Below, piece after piece: positions 50,809-64,000 of a stretch of DNA of 64,000 nucleotides. How positions within the stretch are numbered: position 1 is the stretch's first letter; each line of letters begins with the position of its first letter. The notes below the pieces were generated by a model. That model was given only the letters and a program-made list of their open reading frames with translations, made no database searches and was not told the origin of the DNA. Origin of the DNA: Cyprinodon diabolis (taxonomy: Eukaryota; Chordata; Actinopteri; Cyprinodontiformes; Cyprinodontidae). Location: the NCBI GenBank assembly GCA_030533445.1, contig CM060069.1, positions 26,999,837 to 27,063,836 on the forward strand, written 5' to 3'. The translations under genes were made by a program, and so were the position numbers.

Positions 50809-50847
<39 letters not shown>
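50782..50847. repeat. A-run followed by (AT)n
   Basis: 27 A residues (50782-50808), then TG and about 18 AT units. Confidence 0.9.
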
Positions 50848-50851
<4 letters not shown>

Positions 50852-50956
50852 TATAGCACATAACACACAGTCTGCACCCATTATTGAGCTGCCTCACATC
50901 AATAAACGTGTGATCTGCAGAGTTTGACAGATTTTTCTGATAGTTCAGTTGGAATA

Positions 50957-51756
50957 CCGTAAATTCTCTAATATTGGCCTGTATTCCATTAGCGGCCGGG
51001 TGTCTAATAATGGCCTGTCTGGCTGTCGGCGGAGGTAAATAGTGGCCGGACTCTTATACAGGCCGGGGCTATAATTAAAACCAATGATGTTCCTGGGCAG
51101 TCCTCAACAACTTGTGATAGTAACATACAAGTACCACAGGGGGGCAATGTTTGCTAACAAATCCAAGCCATTAGCATGGGAAATCCCATCCTTACACAGA
51201 GATCGTAGTGGCCTTTCACAATCGTTTTGATCTGAAAGACAAATGTGATTACGGGTAGGTCTGGAGGTAACCAGGCAGCGTTAAAATGACAGATTTTCGT
51301 TGGTCTTCGTTGTTCTAAATTTACCTTGAAATATACGATACTGGTAGCCAACTTCCACTTAGCCTGCCTCAAATAAAATTTCGCTATGATGGCAGAGCAG
51401 TTTCCATTAATTTTTTTTTAAACTTTGTTTCGCAAGTCAGTTTGCCCAAGATTCCACTCTGTCTTTCTTTTTAATTTTTTTTTTTATTGCCGTTCAGAAA
51501 AATTGCAGCTGCTGGAAGATCTCTGAATAATGTTCTGTATACCGTTATGGGAACTGTACTTTTTCAATAAATGAACCTAGTATTTTATAGGTTCAAAGAG
51601 ACACAAAATCTGTTTTTTATTCATTCCACTGGTCGTCTGTTTTGATCAAATAGAAATAGAGGCCTGCCTCTAATTCTGGCCTCCTTCCAATAATGGCCTG
51701 GACCTAGATGTACCTGAGTTAAATAAAAGCCCCGGCCTATATTAGAGGATTTACGG
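50957..51756. mobile_element. 800-bp TIR element flanked by TA (MITE-like)
   Basis: The left end ccgtaaattctctaatattg and right end cctatattagaggatttacgg are inverted repeats, flanked by TA at 50955-50956 and 51757-51758. Subterminal regions carry several ggcc-containing words in opposite orientation (aataatggcctg). No transposase-like frame is present. The class is undecided; TA flanks are compatible with Tc1/mariner or similar. Confidence 0.7.
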
Positions 51757-52311
51757 TATATTCATTTGTACTGTATACAAGGGGATGTAAAGTATGGATA
51801 AAACACACCACTGGGGGGCATCAGAAGCATATCTTTCCTTTTAACCTGATTCTGGAAAGCATTTTTCCCTCCCCATCAGCCTGCCTAAGATCACTGTCCT
51901 CACTGCCAGAATGATGACCATAAATGCAGGACCCATAAAATCTTCATGCATGAAATTTGTGTTGGTAAAATATTCAAGTACCATTATTGGCCTGTAACTA
52001 GTCAAACAAAAGTGGTCAAAATACACAATGTTGCCAAGAGGCAATGATCCACCATTCCTGTATTTAAATGAAGGTAAAATGTGTTTTTACTCAATCAGTT
52101 ATTATTATTATCATTACATACTAATGCACGTTATGACAATTACATAAAAAAAAAATTGAAATAATAAAACCAAGTTAATGAAGAAAAAGAAAAGATGAAT
52201 ATTAAGATAGGGGATGAAGAAGTGGGAAAATTAATAAATTGTATACATGGATTTCTAACAGGGCTGTTTACATGTCCAAGTATTTTTTTTTTACCACAGA
52301 TTTGTTGCAAT

Positions 52312-52340
52312 CCTGCTTTGTGTCTAAAACACAAAGCAGG
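52312..52340. repeat. 12-bp perfect inverted repeat, 5-base loop
   Basis: cctgctttgtgt / acacaaagcagg around ctaaa. No following T-run and no gene association. Confidence 0.8.
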
Positions 52341-52879
52341 TTTTGAGTGTTGGCTTGTGCCTGATCTGACCATTATCCAGTCAGCATATAATCACATTGG
52401 CATATTTATAGCACAAACTCATAGTTCTATCTGTCTGACAAGCTTACGCTGTCACACCAGCATAAACTATATCAGGTGTATGACATTCTTATTTATGAAT
52501 GTACCTGTTAGACGAGTGTTCTCTCATTTTTACCAGCTGTATGAAATCCTGATTTTTAGAAAACAGTAATCTTTGCAATTTCTCTCTATGTTTGAGTCAT
52601 TGTTAATCCAACTCTCAAGCCTCGAGAATTCCCTGCTCCGTTTGAGACCATGAGGTGCATATGGGCAGAAGTGTGCGTCCACTAAGGGGTGAGTTGTTCT
52701 TTATTTAGAAAATACCAGAGGTACAGTAGAATTAAATAATCAAATCACAAACATAGATAGTTCAAAGACCAATAATAATTGTAATAAAAAGATAAGCTAC
52801 CACAGCTGTAAATACATAGTGTGGTTCGAAAAAAATCTATCCCCTAATAATTCCCTTTTACATATATTTATGTGGGCTG
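52341..52879. other. no gene recognised
   Basis: Non-coding sequence before the SINE fragment upstream of slc5a1. Confidence 0.4.
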
Positions 52880-53040
52880 AACATTGGTACAGTGCTGCTT
52901 GCAGCAAGAAGGTTCTGGGTTCGAATCCCAGCCCGGGGTCTCTCTGCATGGAGTTTGCATGTTCTCCCTGAGCATGTGATGGTTACCTCCGGGTACCCCA
53001 GTCCAAAAACATGACTGTTTGGTTGATTGGCTTCTCTAGA
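52880..53040 (+). repeat. SINE-like repeat, 5-prime portion
   Basis: Contains gcagcaagaaggttctgg, B box gggttcgaatcccag and ctgcatggagtttgcatg, and stops after ggttgattggcttctc. Truncated at the 3-prime side relative to 11056. Confidence 0.7.
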
Positions 53041-53352
53041 CCTTAGTGAATAGATAAAATATATGTTTGCGGATTTTCACTATATTTATACAACTGTATA
53101 TTTATACAATATTTAACATCATCAAACAAAAAAAATTTGAAAGATAAGAAATAAAAACAAAAATCTTATTATAATAGATTTAATATTAGCTTTGTTCTTC
53201 ACTGAAGCAAGTCTTTTCACTGAGTTTCTTCAAACTTATCCTTATAAAAAATGATTTGTAGAAGTAAAGCTCCTTGTGCAGAGCAGAACTCACGTTGATA
53301 TCAACTCATGCTCACATTTTCCCTCCCTCTTTTCCTCACACACACACAAACA

Positions 53353-53445
53353 GTAAAGATATAAAGGTAAGTGTTATGCACATGTAATAGACACTGAGGA
53401 GAGACTTTTGCAGCACTCTTTCACTGCACATATATTCTGAGCAAA
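53353..53445 (+). promoter_or_regulatory. possible slc5a1 core promoter / 5-prime leader
   Basis: A TATA-like word (gatataaagg) lies about 85 bp before the ATG, a reasonable distance for a short leader. This is weak sequence evidence, and an upstream non-coding exon is equally possible. Confidence 0.2.
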
Positions 53446-62542
<9,097 letters not shown>

Positions 62543-62670
62543 GTAAGTGAAAGCTGTGAGGTGAAGCAGGTTTTAATCTATCAAAGATTGTTACGTGTTG
62601 ACTAATATTGCAAATATTTTGAATAGCTTCTTTCCCTTGAAGAAAAGTTATCTGTTATGAAACCAGAAAG

Positions 62671-63295
62671 TGTCACACTTTATTGCAGGTGAACCTGATA
62701 TTCAGCCAGAGTGAAGTTTAAAGGTTTTATTGAAGGGGTGAATAATGGCAGATGAAACAGGCAAACAGAAGAATCCTTGTTGAAAGTGCTGGTTTGCAGG
62801 GATGAGCAGAAAACCAGGAGATGTAGGCAGTAACAGAACCAACACGCCATGTGAAAGGGAGAAACACTAGCTGATGGAGCATGGAGACTTAGGTAACCTC
62901 AATTTGGAGAGTTCAGCTGGCAGTACCCACAGGGTCCAGTAGAGAAGGAAACAGGCTGGACTGCAGCATGCAGACACAGGCAACCTTAGCTGGAGAGTCC
63001 AGCTGGCAGAGCACACATGAGCTAGGAAAGCAAAGGCAAATCACATGGGAAGAGCAATGAAATGAGTGAGACATTTTGCCACAGATGAGTAGACAGAGGC
63101 AGGTATAAGTAGGCTGGAGAACAGGTGAGCTGGGAAACTAATTAGTGGGAACAGGTGGAGATTATCTAGAGTGGGGTGGTGGCTGGAGTCAGACTAAGCT
63201 GGTAGGATAACTACTGGTGGATGAATAGTGACAGGGTGAACAGAAAAAGTCCTCATAAGTCCAAAACCAAACTAAACAGAACCATAACTATGACA
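62671..63295 (-). mobile_element. LTR-like element in slc5a1 intron 13
   Basis: TGTCACACTT at left and CTATGACA at right give TG...CA ends; flanks gaaag (62666-62670) and gaatg (63296-63300) match at four of five. On minus it begins TGTCATAGTTATGG and has AATAAAACC near its far end, in the manner of the other LTR-like elements. It contains internally similar blocks (gcagacacaggcaacctt / gagacttaggtaacctc). Confidence 0.45.
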
Positions 63296-63300
63296 GAATG

Positions 63301-63973
63301 ACTCTGATTCAATTTCCCTCATCACTACCTCTTCCAAATTGTATTTCTTTTTTTTAGCAACAGATCTTCCTATTTGTGGACTCTGGTATTTGTCAAAGCT
63401 ATATTTCTAATGAAATGCTATGTCACAAGGATCCACTCTGCAGGAGTGGGCGAAAATCATCAATGCACTCATATCATATCAAGGGACTTGCATTTGTTAA
63501 AAGCCTTACCAGGAATCACCTGAGATGTAGTCATTTTGTTTTTTTAAACCAGCAAGTCTCTTAACACATAGAAATAAAGTGTCACACCCTGAAAGTAAAC
63601 ATTATAAATTAGCAAAATAGTAAATATCCCTTTTGAGAGCAGATTCATAACATTTCCTGTAAATAATGCTGTATCAAAGCAATATTAAAGTTAATTCTTG
63701 GTGATGAATTTACATGAAGGAACGTCAGTAAACAATGCACTTATAATAGGTAGAACTGAATTTAGAACTGAGTTGATTTAAGATTTGTTTTACTTGGGAT
63801 CAAATTAATCAGCTTCATCTGGCATGTTGATAAGGTCGTTTGTTTTATTTCGTTGGTTAATACGGACATCTTAGGTAATTTAAGTATTTTTCTGTTGCAG
63901 TATTACCTCATTTTTAAAGCAATAATATCACCTCTATTGCCTTTACAAGTTGGTTTAAATAGGTAGCATTTCA
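63301..63973. other. slc5a1 intron 13 remainder, no exon recognised
   Basis: No coding segment matching the SGLT C-terminal loop was found. A 62-codon open frame at 63376 has no transporter likeness. Confidence 0.4.
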
Positions 63974-64000
63974 TTATATATATATATATATATATATATA
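63974..64000. repeat. (AT)n tract at window edge
   Basis: At least 13 AT/TA units run off the end of the window. Confidence 0.9.

Overview
The window looks like nuclear DNA of a bony (teleost-like) fish. It has large AT-rich introns with GT-AG splicing, two vertebrate genes split into exons, and many typical fish repeats: Tc1/mariner elements of several families, an RTE/Rex3-like and a decayed L1-like LINE, short LTR-type elements with 5-bp target duplications, tRNA-like SINE copies, MITEs and (AT)n tracts. No bacterial-style operon, CRISPR array, tRNA or rRNA gene was seen.

Layout. Positions 1-8257 are non-coding flank or upstream intron with old repeats. At 8301-21129 on + lies gnaz, the G protein alpha-z subunit: two coding exons (8301-9023 and 20785-21129) give exactly 355 residues, and an 11.8-kb intron separates them. 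That intron holds a SINE-like copy, an LTR-like element and several unexplained exon-like segments on the same strand. A decayed Tc1 element (21807-22971) sits about 0.7 kb after the gnaz stop. From about 23 to 53 kb no host gene was recognised. This stretch is built from Tc1 fragments, LTR-like elements, a well-preserved Tc1/mariner transposon with a 346-residue DD36E transposase (41676-42896), its internally deleted 401-bp derivative (37478-37878), an L1 relic, a TA-flanked 800-bp inverted-repeat element and several unnamed repeats. From 53446 to the right edge, + strand, lies an SLC5 sodium/sugar cotransporter closest to SGLT1 (slc5a1). Thirteen coding exons give 552 residues, and the last C-terminal exons lie beyond the window.

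The two host genes have separate roles: gnaz encodes a membrane-anchored signalling GTPase and slc5a1 a sodium-driven sugar carrier. Nothing in the window links them except position. The most checkable leads are the transposon and its deletion derivative, the exon-like segments inside the gnaz intron, and unusual substitutions beside sugar-site residues in the transporter. No clearly new biological system could be demonstrated. Family names and human residue numbers come from recall, without database searches.
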